64,000 nt of DNA. Origin: Bacteroidota bacterium. Its GTDB lineage: Bacteria > Bacteroidota > Bacteroidia > Bacteroidales > Prolixibacteraceae. Of this stretch, positions 17,750 through 26,229 are shown one piece after another (within the stretch, counting starts at the first letter, position 1; every line of letters starts with the position of its first letter). Both the position numbers and the translations under genes were made by a program. The stretch is from assembly GCA_023412195.1 (NCBI GenBank), contig JAEYNZ010000052.1, positions 1 through 64,000 of the forward strand, in the 5' to 3' direction. The notes under the pieces are model-generated. The model saw nothing but the letters and a program-made list of their open reading frames with translations. It was not told the origin of the DNA and ran no database searches.

Positions 17750-18442
17750 ATGAGTTTTATCCTCGATAGACCTGAAACTGAAAAGGATTTTCAGCGGTTG
17801 CTTCACCTGATCAAACTGCGCAAGAACGGCGATTCTGTTGCTGCCATGAAAAGGCAGGGGATAGAATACAAACAGAACTGGGGGGTTTCCATAGTTGAAC
17901 TTCGTGAATTGTCAAAAGGCTTCAAACCCGATCATTTGCTGGCACTGAAGCTTTGGAACAAGCAGTGGCGCGAAAGCATGATTCTGGCAACACTGCTTGA
18001 TGAGCCTGACAAAGTAAATGAAGAGCAGATGGATTTCTGGACCAGAAGTTTTGAAACACAGGAAATAGCCGAACAGGCTTCCGCCAATCTTTGGGTCAAA
18101 ACCAGGTTTGCGTTTGTAAAAGCCATCGAATGGAGCCGTGGCAAGAAGCACCTGGTCAGGTTAACGGGCATTCATTTGATGGGAAGGCTGGCAATGGTGC
18201 AAAAGAATGCCATCGATGAAATGTATGAATCTTTCTTTGAAGAACTGGCTGTAGTTGGTAAAGATCCCCAGTTAAGCGTAGTTGTATACCGTACGGTAAT
18301 TGCATTGGGATCACGCTCACAGGTGTTGAAAGAACAGGCTGTTCAACTGGCACAGGGTTTCAGAACCAATGAAAAACATGAGATCATCAGGTTGGGGGAT
18401 ATGCTTCTGGATGAATTAAATTTCGTTTCCTTTGACAGTTAA
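17750..18442 (+). CDS. DNA alkylation repair protein homologue (AlkD/HEAT-like)
   Basis: This 230-aa all-helical protein fits the DNA alkylation repair (AlkC/AlkD-related) family, whose HEAT-like repeats bind damaged DNA. Visible stretches include GVSIVELRELSKGFKPDHLLALKLW and a WVKTRFAFVKAIEW-type helix in the middle. The upstream frame to 17651 is discarded because it lacks conservation and a TAnnTTTG element sits in it. Catalytic activity cannot be inferred; several family members are non-catalytic. It is followed after 12 bp by a DUF502 gene and then a HAD phosphatase, in the same direction. Confidence 0.75.
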   Translation: MSFILDRPETEKDFQRLLHLIKLRKNGDSVAAMKRQGIEYKQNWGVSIVELRELSKGFKPDHLLALKLWNKQWRESMILATLLDEPDKVNEEQMDFWTRSFETQEIAEQASANLWVKTRFAFVKAIEWSRGKKHLVRLTGIHLMGRLAMVQKNAIDEMYESFFEELAVVGKDPQLSVVVYRTVIALGSRSQVLKEQAVQLAQGFRTNEKHEIIRLGDMLLDELNFVSFDS

Positions 18443-18454
18443 AATAAACGTTGC

Positions 18455-19069
18455 ATGCAAAAAAAGATTTTTCAGTATTTCCTGCAGGGTGTGTTGCTTG
18501 TGGCACCGGTGGTGATTGTCGGCTATATTCTTTATTCAATTTTTATTTCAGTGGATGGATGGTTAAACAGCAAGCTTTCACCACTGACAGGGTTTAATGT
18601 ACCCGGACTGGGAATTCTGTTCCTTTTCGTAATTCTTACATTGCTTGGTTATCTTGGGCAGACTGCTTTAATAAAGCCATTGAAAAAATTCACAGCAGGA
18701 ATCATTAAGAAGATCCCATTGTTAAACCTGCTGTATTCCTCCATCAATGACCTGTTTTCAGCTTTTGTCGGGAAGGAGAAAAAGTTCAATGTGCCGGTGA
18801 AGGTATTGTTCAATGCTGAGAACAACCTTTGGAAGCTTGGCTTTGTTACTAAGGAAACAATGGACGTTACCGGTAACACAGACCTGGCAGCAGTTTACTT
18901 CCCCCACTCCTATAATTTCTCCGGGGAATTGTACCTGGTGCCGAAAGAAAGGGTTCATTTCATCGCGCTTTCGCCTGCAGAAACCATGAAATTTATCGTA
19001 TCAGGCGGTGTTACCAGGTTCGAATCCATGGAAAGTTATAATGAGCATGAACCTGAAAAAAAACAATGA
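18455..19069 (+). CDS. DUF502 family inner-membrane protein
   Basis: This 204-aa protein has two N-terminal membrane helices (about residues 8-30 and 48-68) separated by the DUF502 hallmark VDGWLNSKLSPLTG, then a soluble domain containing IPLLNLLYSSINDLFSAF. The function of the family is unknown. It overlaps the following HAD gene by about 29 bp, so the two are probably translated together. Confidence 0.88.
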   Translation: MQKKIFQYFLQGVLLVAPVVIVGYILYSIFISVDGWLNSKLSPLTGFNVPGLGILFLFVILTLLGYLGQTALIKPLKKFTAGIIKKIPLLNLLYSSINDLFSAFVGKEKKFNVPVKVLFNAENNLWKLGFVTKETMDVTGNTDLAAVYFPHSYNFSGELYLVPKERVHFIALSPAETMKFIVSGGVTRFESMESYNEHEPEKKQ

Positions 19070-19727
19070 TACGATCCTGATCAGGAATGCCTCCCGCTTT
19101 GAAGCCATCATTCTTGATATGGATGGGGTGATCGTAAATTCAGAACCATTCTACGTAGAGGTGGAACAGGCAAATTTTAAGCAGCTGGGTTTAGATATTT
19201 CAGTTGAAGAACATCAGACATACCAGGGCACTGCCACTGACTTGATGTGGACGCTGATCAAGGAGAGGCATGGTGTAGAGCAGCCACTTGAGAAACTGGT
19301 AGAAATGAGCAACAACCTCGTCACACCATTTTTCCATTCATTGGAAACCATTGAACCCATGCCGGGAGTAAGAGAGTATATTCTTAAAGTAAAGGAGCAG
19401 GGCATTCCGCTTGCTTTGGCTTCTTCCTCCTATGCTGATGTCATTGAGATCATCCTGCAGAAAACCGGTCTTAAACGATATTTTGATGCGGTTGTCGACA
19501 GCAAAATGGCAGGAGCCAGTAAGCCAAAACCAGATATTTTTTTACTTGCAGCACAAAAACTTGGTGTGGCGCCTGAAAAATGCATCGTCATTGAAGATTC
19601 CACCAATGGCATTAAGGCAGCTAAGCTTGCAGGGATGTACTGCATTGCATTTGCCGGACCGGGTTCTGAACTGCAGGACCAAAGTGGGGCGGATGAGATT
19701 ATCAAAGAGTTTTCCGAACTGCTTTGA
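19041..19727 (+). CDS. HAD-superfamily phosphatase/phosphomutase (beta-phosphoglucomutase-like)
   Basis: This 228-aa cytoplasmic hydrolase has the HAD catalytic motif DMDGVIVNSEP (nucleophile D26, acid D28), motif II serine in LASSSYAD, motif III lysine in KPKPDIF and the acidic motif IEDSTNG. An alpha-helical cap lies between motifs I and II, as in subfamily IA sugar-phosphate phosphatases and beta-phosphoglucomutase. The start at 19041 is preceded by GGAAAG and lies inside the DUF502 gene. The substrate is undetermined: phosphosugar phosphatase and phosphomutase are both possible. Confidence 0.88.
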   Translation: MSMNLKKNNDTILIRNASRFEAIILDMDGVIVNSEPFYVEVEQANFKQLGLDISVEEHQTYQGTATDLMWTLIKERHGVEQPLEKLVEMSNNLVTPFFHSLETIEPMPGVREYILKVKEQGIPLALASSSYADVIEIILQKTGLKRYFDAVVDSKMAGASKPKPDIFLLAAQKLGVAPEKCIVIEDSTNGIKAAKLAGMYCIAFAGPGSELQDQSGADEIIKEFSELL

Positions 19728-19795
19728 ATGACATTTTTAGCTGCTTGAAATTTAGAATGTTCCTGTCACTAATATTCTTCCTTACTCCTTGCTGC

Positions 19796-20995
19796 CTAGC
19801 GATTAAAATATGCATCAGCAAAGTTTATGAATTGCTGCCAGTCGTAAGGCGTCATGTTGTGATCACCTTCCCTGTTATGAAAACCTGCATGAGAGCGGAT
19901 AATTTGCTGGTTGACATCAGGCATTTCTTCCGGCAGATTGCTGTTGATCCCATACAGTTTATATACCGGCACAGCTTCCCTGAGTGCAATATATTGCCCT
20001 TTGGGGTCAGCCCACAAATCACCTGCTGCGCTGGCAACATATACTGCGCGTGGTGCCATCAGGGCAATAAGCATATGCTGGTCTATCGGCAGTTTATCTT
20101 CATTGCCTGCATACTGCCGGTAATTGGGAGCGAACCAGTAAGGAAAGGTTTTAGTGATTCGGGCCACGGTTTCTCCAAAGTTCCTGCGCGATAATGCCGC
20201 ACCGGAGTTTCCTGACTCATTTGATACGGCAATGGCAACCCTTTTATCCTGCGCACCATGCCAGAGCGATGCCTTGCCACCCCTGGAGTGTCCTACAGAA
20301 ATTACTTTAGATGCATCAATGGCCTTATCTTTTTCAAAGAAATCAATGGCACGGCTAGCACCCCAGCCCCAGGCCCCCAACGCCCTCATCCCGTTATTCA
20401 TTTGCAATTGCTCCGGATATAGCTTCTCCAGGATCCCATCTGCAAACCTGTCATTGTTATCAGGAGCAACATCTTTTACATCAAAACCTGCTATGGCATA
20501 CCCTGCTTCAATCACCTCCTCTGCAGGCCAGAAGCCATCCTTGTTCTGCCTGGTAACATCCATGGTTTTCATTCCCCTGTGGTTGATGACAAGGAATACA
20601 GGCACCGGTTTTTTTACTTTATTGGGAACAAACATCACCAGGTTCAAAGTTATGCTGTTTTTGTTGCGGGTAACAGTTATGGCTACTTCCTTCAAAGTGG
20701 CTTTCCCATCCATAGCTTTTTTATCCTGGTTCGTTACCTTGAAACTGAAATCGTCGAAATCTTTGGGAACCTGTCCGTATACATTGTCTTCAAAAAGCTG
20801 GATAATTTCCGGGCGGCGTGTACTTTCCCATTTTTCTGCAGTTGTAACCGCTTCCCCGCTTTGGGTTACCAGAAGCTCAGGCAGCTCGTAGTTTCCAACC
20901 TGGGATTCATCATAGTTCTGAGCCCTTGTGGTGATGAAAAAGAACAGGAGAAGCAAAGTGATTGTGGTAACATTCATTTTATGTCTTGCCATCAT
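19796..20995 (-). CDS. CE15-like glucuronoyl esterase / acetyl xylan esterase
   Basis: This 399-aa secreted alpha/beta hydrolase (signal peptide about residues 7-25) resembles carbohydrate esterase family 15, which cleaves the ester between lignin alcohols and 4-O-methylglucuronic acid on xylan. The nucleophile motif GHSRGGK places Ser at 237; Glu260 (SNESGNSG) and His379 (REGDHNMTPYDW) complete the expected triad. WGWGASRAIDFF is a typical CE15 stretch. It is the last gene of the operon that begins with the LacI regulator. A weakly related esterase on other uronate esters is possible. The GH67 alpha-glucuronidase at 50151 would act on the released side chain. Confidence 0.85.
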   Translation of the reverse strand: MMARHKMNVTTITLLLLFFFITTRAQNYDESQVGNYELPELLVTQSGEAVTTAEKWESTRRPEIIQLFEDNVYGQVPKDFDDFSFKVTNQDKKAMDGKATLKEVAITVTRNKNSITLNLVMFVPNKVKKPVPVFLVINHRGMKTMDVTRQNKDGFWPAEEVIEAGYAIAGFDVKDVAPDNNDRFADGILEKLYPEQLQMNNGMRALGAWGWGASRAIDFFEKDKAIDASKVISVGHSRGGKASLWHGAQDKRVAIAVSNESGNSGAALSRRNFGETVARITKTFPYWFAPNYRQYAGNEDKLPIDQHMLIALMAPRAVYVASAAGDLWADPKGQYIALREAVPVYKLYGINSNLPEEMPDVNQQIIRSHAGFHNREGDHNMTPYDWQQFINFADAYFNR

Positions 20996-21024
20996 AATAA
21001 TCAGTTTATTTGTAATTCGTTGTA

Positions 21025-23409
21025 TTACTTAAATTTTTCTGCCAGCCAATCAGCCATGTCTTGCCGTATTTCAGGGGAAAAGCGGTTGATATCATAAGGT
21101 ACCTGCAACTGAATATTGTCAGGTGTACCGTATAATTTATAAATATCTGATGCCTGTTCAACAGCATTCTTTATATCCTGTAAGTGGGCATCCTTGTCAT
21201 GTTCAGGTGCAATCACAAGCACTGGCCGGGGAGCAATACCTGCAATGATCTCATTAAAATCAACAGGAATTCTTGCCTCATGCCCTGCAAAATATCCTAA
21301 TCTTGGTTGCAGCCCATGCAGATGCGAGTAAGTAAATATGCCTTCGGTACCTCTGCCGGCTGTATTGGTACGCATGGGGGTAAAACCTGCTATGGAAGCC
21401 ACTCCTGCTATCCGCTCATCGGTTGCTGCTGTGTATAGACCCACTGCTGCCCCAAGGGAATACCCTGCCACAATGATCCTGTCTGGATCTATGATATCTA
21501 GATTTGCCAGAGCATCCACAGCCCCCTTTGTGTCGGCAACCATCTTTCCCATTTTCGACCAGTTGGGATACCTGTCATAAAACCGGGTAGCTTCTTCAAT
21601 CCGGTTGCCGAAGCCAATCATATCATAAGTGAATACGGCAAATCCTTTTTCAGTAAGCAGCTGCAGCAACGACTCCACCCTGTGATTAGAATTGAATCCT
21701 TTTGAATAATCATATTCGTGGAGGTAAATAACAACCGGGAGTTTGTTATTCAAAGGTTTGCCTTCAGGATTGAGCGGGTAGTAAAGGTATCCGTACAACA
21801 TATCTCCAAACCCGTTGTATGGGTTTACCGGCATCACTCCCATAGCTTTTGTGGCAGATGGTCGTATCATGAAGTTGCCGAAATTCCGTTCTCCAATCCC
21901 TGCATTTTTTATACTTCCAGGGCCATAATTTGTTACTCCCGGGGGTTCATCCCCCAGTACCCAGTTTATCTGCTTCAGTATTTCTTTTTTCCTGTTTTGC
22001 CATTCATTAATTGATCCAGATTTGATTTCAGATTTATGATGCTCAGGATAGGAGAGCGGATTTATATTTTCGCCACTTGCTTCTTCCCATTCATCAATGG
22101 AAAACCTGGTGTACAGCCTGTTTTCGGGCTGATGTACACTCCTTCCAAAAACAAAGTCGAAGAAATCGATGTACACTTCCATTTCACGTGCATCCAGTCC
22201 ATGCTCCCCATAACGGGTTCTGATGGCCAGGTTCTTTCCTGCACCAAGGAAATCATAAACCTTTTGACTGGCATGATAGGCCTGTTCTATTCCCCAGATA
22301 TTGCTGGCGTCTTCAGTAAGGGCGGTGGTTAGCATCAGTCCCCGCGGGGCGATCAGTGCCATAAATGAATTCTGGTCAACCGGAAGCTTGTGCTCGTTTC
22401 CGATAAAGAACCTTAGCCTGGGATGCAGCCATGAAGGCCGTGCAGTTGCAAGCAGGGCAATGTCTTCAATGTCATAGTTATGGGAAGTATAGCGCCATGG
22501 AACTTCTGCTCCGGTACCTCCGCTGCTGGGTATGCAGGCAGTTATCCGCTCATCGAATGCAGCTGCCATCAGGGAAGTCTTACCGTTTCGGGAATGGCCG
22601 GTTAAGGCAATTTTATCCTTATCCACTTCAGGCAGCATCATAAGGTAATCGATTGCCCGCGATGCCCCCCATGCACGTCGCATCAAACGGGTAAAGTCGT
22701 ACTGACCGGCCCATATCTCCGAATATTTTTCCGTATCGTCTTTTGAATCGGCACCGGCGTATATGCACCCAATGTATCCGCGCCTGACTGCCAGCTGTGC
22801 CCATTCACGGTGGTTCCACTGGCTCAGGAAAACCGGAAACGGTCCCTCACCGGGAGGGATCATCAGCTCAAGTGTTAATGTGGCTTTATGCTCCGGACCA
22901 AATGATAATTCCACCTTTTGAAGACGTACCCTGCCATCTGGTTTTTCTTCAAGTATCCTAAACTTTAAATTATCGGGTGGCGGGGGGAAAGTGCCGGTTA
23001 TATAATGCTGCAGCTGTTCCTTCATCCATTCCCTTTTTTCCTGCCACTGCTCCATGGATTTTACAGGGATATTCTCCTTCCCTTCATCTATAATCAAAGG
23101 GTCGGGCAGGAATGGGAGAGAGGGCAGCTCATCAAAATCGGGAGGCAGTTCTCCTGTCCGCTTCAGCCAGTCGCTAAAGGTGCGGTCGTAGAATGTTAAC
23201 CTCCCCCGGTCGTCGAAAGAGCTGTTTTCATTCAGCTGGTCAGGTGGCAGCACCTTTAATATAAGCTCCAGACTGGCCTTTTGTTTTTCCTTGTCACCAG
23301 CTAATATATTAAACCTGTTTTTCTGTTGGCCATCAGCCATAACAATGAAAGGAACCGACAGTAACAAAGCCGCCATTTTAGTTATGCTGATGAAGAAAAA
23401 TCGTTTCAT
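21025..23409 (-). CDS. Two-domain secreted esterase: CE15-like plus second alpha/beta-hydrolase
   Basis: This 794-aa protein has an N-terminal signal peptide (to about residue 25) and two complete alpha/beta-hydrolase domains. Domain 1 (about 110-425) is CE15-like, with GHSRNGK (Ser273), RRAWGASRAIDYL and His403 in GEHGLD. Domain 2 (about 530-790) resembles dienelactone hydrolases or CE1/CE7 esterases, with GYSLGAA (Ser651) and an acidic/His region APEHDKDAH. Both nucleophiles are present, so both may be active. The gene lies 6 bp after nagB and 29 bp before the single CE15 gene. Two esterase activities in one chain would suit removal of both glucuronoyl and acetyl (or feruloyl) groups, but the second specificity is a guess. 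Confidence 0.83.
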   Translation of the reverse strand: MKRFFFISITKMAALLLSVPFIVMADGQQKNRFNILAGDKEKQKASLELILKVLPPDQLNENSSFDDRGRLTFYDRTFSDWLKRTGELPPDFDELPSLPFLPDPLIIDEGKENIPVKSMEQWQEKREWMKEQLQHYITGTFPPPPDNLKFRILEEKPDGRVRLQKVELSFGPEHKATLTLELMIPPGEGPFPVFLSQWNHREWAQLAVRRGYIGCIYAGADSKDDTEKYSEIWAGQYDFTRLMRRAWGASRAIDYLMMLPEVDKDKIALTGHSRNGKTSLMAAAFDERITACIPSSGGTGAEVPWRYTSHNYDIEDIALLATARPSWLHPRLRFFIGNEHKLPVDQNSFMALIAPRGLMLTTALTEDASNIWGIEQAYHASQKVYDFLGAGKNLAIRTRYGEHGLDAREMEVYIDFFDFVFGRSVHQPENRLYTRFSIDEWEEASGENINPLSYPEHHKSEIKSGSINEWQNRKKEILKQINWVLGDEPPGVTNYGPGSIKNAGIGERNFGNFMIRPSATKAMGVMPVNPYNGFGDMLYGYLYYPLNPEGKPLNNKLPVVIYLHEYDYSKGFNSNHRVESLLQLLTEKGFAVFTYDMIGFGNRIEEATRFYDRYPNWSKMGKMVADTKGAVDALANLDIIDPDRIIVAGYSLGAAVGLYTAATDERIAGVASIAGFTPMRTNTAGRGTEGIFTYSHLHGLQPRLGYFAGHEARIPVDFNEIIAGIAPRPVLVIAPEHDKDAHLQDIKNAVEQASDIYKLYGTPDNIQLQVPYDINRFSPEIRQDMADWLAEKFK

Positions 23410-23415
23410 ATTCCA

Positions 23416-24174
23416 TTAGTTTAGTTTTGATGCAGAGCCCTCATCGAGGTATAGGATAACACCAGGATGTGTTCTTAATATGGTAGCAGGACAAGCAGTT
23501 GATACTTCTGCATTAATTGTGTTGTTTACTGCTTCAGCCTTCCTTTCATCTGGAACCACGCAACTAATATGTTTACAGTTCATTATGGCAGGGATGGTAA
23601 GTGAAAGTGCATGAGTGGGTACATCATCGAAGGTGGGAAACCATCCTTCCCCCAACTGCTGCATCCGGCAGGCTTCATCGAGTTCGACAACCTTTACCAG
23701 TCTGCTGTCATTAAAATCTGCCACAGGCGGATCATTGAAGGCGATGTGTCCGTTCTCACCTATGCCAATACATGCAACATCTACTGGATGTTTCCTGAGC
23801 AGGTTTTCATAGCGCAGTACCTCTGCCTCCGTATCGGTAGCATCTCCGTTCAGGTAGTGAACTTTTTTAGGCTGAACCTTATCCAAAATTCTTTCCTTCA
23901 GGTATTTCCTGAAACTTGCCGGGTGCGTTTCAGACAGCCCCAGGTATTCATCGAGGTGAAATACTGTAATTTTTTTCCATTCGATGCTATGCTGTTGCAG
24001 ATGCTCCAGGAACTGGAACTGCGAAGCACCTGTAGCCAGGATGAGGTTTGCATAACCTTTTTCTGCAATGGCTGTCTTCAGCTTATCTGCAACATATGAT
24101 GCTGCTGCTTTTCCCAATTCATCTTTGCCGGGAAATATTTTTACTGTCAGACTGTCTTTTTGAAATTCCTTCAT
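23416..24174 (-). CDS. nagB: Glucosamine-6-phosphate deaminase-family protein
   Basis: This 252-aa cytoplasmic protein belongs to the NagB/6-phosphogluconolactonase family. In NagB the reaction converts glucosamine-6-phosphate to fructose-6-phosphate and ammonia. The motifs HLDEYLGL (D75, E76) and GIGENGHIAFNDP are clear. Compared with E. coli NagB, position 141 is Asn rather than Asp (common in the family) and position 148 is Asp rather than Glu. It has no signal peptide. It overlaps the outer-membrane gene upstream by 4 bp (ATGA). The operon contains no sugar kinase or phosphotransferase, so how its phosphorylated substrate arises is unclear, and a different sugar phosphate is possible. Confidence 0.82.
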   Translation of the reverse strand: MKEFQKDSLTVKIFPGKDELGKAAASYVADKLKTAIAEKGYANLILATGASQFQFLEHLQQHSIEWKKITVFHLDEYLGLSETHPASFRKYLKERILDKVQPKKVHYLNGDATDTEAEVLRYENLLRKHPVDVACIGIGENGHIAFNDPPVADFNDSRLVKVVELDEACRMQQLGEGWFPTFDDVPTHALSLTIPAIMNCKHISCVVPDERKAEAVNNTINAEVSTACPATILRTHPGVILYLDEGSASKLN

Positions 24175-24854
24175 TTTTCTTCTTTACGTTTAAATATATA
24201 ACCGAATGACAATCGTGGTGCTAATTCAATACCTGTATCTTTAAACTCATTGCTTGTATTATCGGGACGCTTCTTGTCTTTTTCCACTGTTTTTCTGATG
24301 GTAGCCGATAAGCTGAAAGTCAGTTTTTCCTTCAGTAAGAATGTAATTCCAGCAGCTCCGCCAAAATAATGATGGTTCCTTTTATTTATTACCTCGTAAG
24401 GAGCCCCGCCAGGGGAGGTTCTTTCCTGTATTTCCCCGGAGCTTCCCAATCCTGATGAAAATTCTATATAAGGTTTGATTCTGCTGACAGTAAAATTTCT
24501 TCTGATAAAAAGCCCTGCAGCATAATTGCGGTAATTCATATAGTCTTTTGCATCGAGCTGAAAATGTTGCAGATCCAATCCAGTGGAAAAAAGTTCATCC
24601 AGATAATAGCCTATACGGGGAGCCAGCGACCAGGAGAAGGAACTTTGCGAGATTTCCGAAGTTCTGTTATCAGGCATGTAATGAATCGTATTATTGTTAT
24701 TAAATGAAACACCAGTGTTGGCCATAAAATTCATAAAGTCACCGCCTCCTGCAAGTTTCACTCCTGTTTCAATAAATATCCTGCCTTTGTCGTCCCTGGC
24801 TGATAAATTCAGTGAAATGATTAAGAGTACGATGAATAAAAATTTAAATTTCAT
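24171..24854 (-). CDS. Outer-membrane beta-barrel protein, porin-like
   Basis: This 227-aa protein has a signal peptide (about residues 1-18) and alternating hydrophobic/polar strands with terminal FGYIFK-type sequence, fitting an 8-10 stranded outer-membrane barrel of the OmpW/OprF-like family. Glycine- and aromatic-rich strands such as FSWSLAPRIGYYLDELFSTGLDL support this. It is coupled to nagB by a 4-bp overlap. It might admit the operon's substrate in place of a SusC/SusD pair, but that is inference. Confidence 0.75.
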   Translation of the reverse strand: MKFKFLFIVLLIISLNLSARDDKGRIFIETGVKLAGGGDFMNFMANTGVSFNNNNTIHYMPDNRTSEISQSSFSWSLAPRIGYYLDELFSTGLDLQHFQLDAKDYMNYRNYAAGLFIRRNFTVSRIKPYIEFSSGLGSSGEIQERTSPGGAPYEVINKRNHHYFGGAAGITFLLKEKLTFSLSATIRKTVEKDKKRPDNTSNEFKDTGIELAPRLSFGYIFKRKEEK

Positions 24855-24905
24855 ATGGCAGTAATTGTCTGATAATACATAGGTTTCACTCCATTTTCGA
24901 ATACA

Positions 24906-26141
24906 TCAGAATAATTCAGTGATTGCAAAATATGTAGTTACCAGTGAAAACAGAATTACAAGAAACACACCTGTGTTTTCTTTCCAGTTTGCGGTATGTC
25001 CGTTCATCAGCTTACTGCGGTTCATCAGAATAAATACAGGTATGGCTACCGCAGGAAGAATTACAGCCTGGAACGCCTGGGAAAAGACCATTAATGCAGG
25101 GGGCCGCTGCTCGAGGAAAACTGTGCCAAATGCAAACAACAGGGCCACAAAGATGAGGATGCGCGATTGGGTGGAATGAATATTCCGCGGTTGTCCTGTA
25201 TAATCAGCTAAAAGCCATGGTGCGATCAGCACAATAGGGAATATGGTGGAAAGCCCGGCACCAACAATACCGAGGATCAGAATGAAAGCTGCCACATTGC
25301 CTCCGATGGGTTCAAAAAGCTGGATCATTTCTACTGTATTATCCAGTTTCAGCCCCATTACATGAAGTGTGCCTGCAGCTACAGCCATAATGACTGCACT
25401 CAGGAACAGCATCATGGATGCAGATACAGCAGAATCTTTTTTTTCCTGCTTCAGGTTGTTTACTCCCCAACCTTTTTCTGCAACTATTGTACTGCGCATG
25501 ATAAACACTGCCGCCGAGCAGGTTGTGCCTGCAATGGCCGCAACAAGTCCCATGGCACCGGGTGTGTCAGGTATGCCCGGAACCAGTCCCCGGGCAATTA
25601 CTGAAAAATCCGGACTTACCATAAAAAAAACCACAACAAAGGAAAGTCCCATAAATATGACAAATACAGTCAGGACTTTTTCAAAAGTCTTGTACCGGCC
25701 AAACCACAGAAGCAGGTATAGTGCAATTGCCAGAACGAGAATGATCCAGCCACGGCCGATGATCCTTTCATTGAACAGCAACCGGATAGCCTCCTGTACA
25801 AGGTCGGCTACAATGCCCATCACTCCCATGAGGGCCAGCAATTCACCTATGATCAGGGCAATTAGTATGTACAGTGCCAGCACCCAGCCTCCTGTAAATT
25901 CACTCTTTATATTGTTAAGTGCGGTTTTGCCTGATACCAGGGTCATCTTCCCGTATGCAACCATTAAAATATATGTGAATATGCACGAAAGTACAAGTGC
26001 CCAGAATAGTTCCATACCATGTTCGGCGCCGGTTTTTGCCATGGTGGTTACACTTCCGGTTCCAATGTTGTAACCTATAAGAAAAAGCCCCGGGCCGACT
26101 GCCGCAAGGGCTATAACCGCTTTTTTATAAATATTCGACAT
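24906..26141 (-). CDS. Nramp-family transporter lacking canonical metal motifs
   Basis: This 411-aa inner-membrane protein has about 11 helices and the overall plan of Nramp/MntH (opening GPGLFLIGYNIGTGS; WFGRYKTFEKVLTVFVIFMG after helix 5). The helix-1 DPGN motif, whose Asp and Asn bind the metal, reads NIGT (residues 25-28). The helix-6 AxxMPH motif reads AAVFIMR, so the binding Met is not in place. It is therefore unlikely to be an ordinary Mn2+/Fe2+ importer. It lies in the middle of a sugar catabolic operon, between an exported NagA-like enzyme and an outer-membrane barrel, so it may carry Mg2+ or an organic product. The substrate is unknown. Confidence 0.8.
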   Translation of the reverse strand: MSNIYKKAVIALAAVGPGLFLIGYNIGTGSVTTMAKTGAEHGMELFWALVLSCIFTYILMVAYGKMTLVSGKTALNNIKSEFTGGWVLALYILIALIIGELLALMGVMGIVADLVQEAIRLLFNERIIGRGWIILVLAIALYLLLWFGRYKTFEKVLTVFVIFMGLSFVVVFFMVSPDFSVIARGLVPGIPDTPGAMGLVAAIAGTTCSAAVFIMRSTIVAEKGWGVNNLKQEKKDSAVSASMMLFLSAVIMAVAAGTLHVMGLKLDNTVEMIQLFEPIGGNVAAFILILGIVGAGLSTIFPIVLIAPWLLADYTGQPRNIHSTQSRILIFVALLFAFGTVFLEQRPPALMVFSQAFQAVILPAVAIPVFILMNRSKLMNGHTANWKENTGVFLVILFSLVTTYFAITELF

Positions 26142-26229
26142 AGATTCAGATGTAATTCATTTAGTTTATTGATTCATGCAACCTGTCAGTTTATTCAGCC
26201 AGAAAAGGTTCTGTCGTTCATACTCCCGG

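Noticed and set aside
20154..20891. 245-codon frame antisense to the CE15 esterase gene
   Set aside because: It mirrors the codon pattern of the real gene, which has a signal peptide and catalytic triad.
23730..23760. NagB Asp141 to Asn as a sign of inactivation
   Set aside because: Asn at this position is common in NagB-family proteins; only the Glu148 to Asp change is less usual, so decay is not supported.
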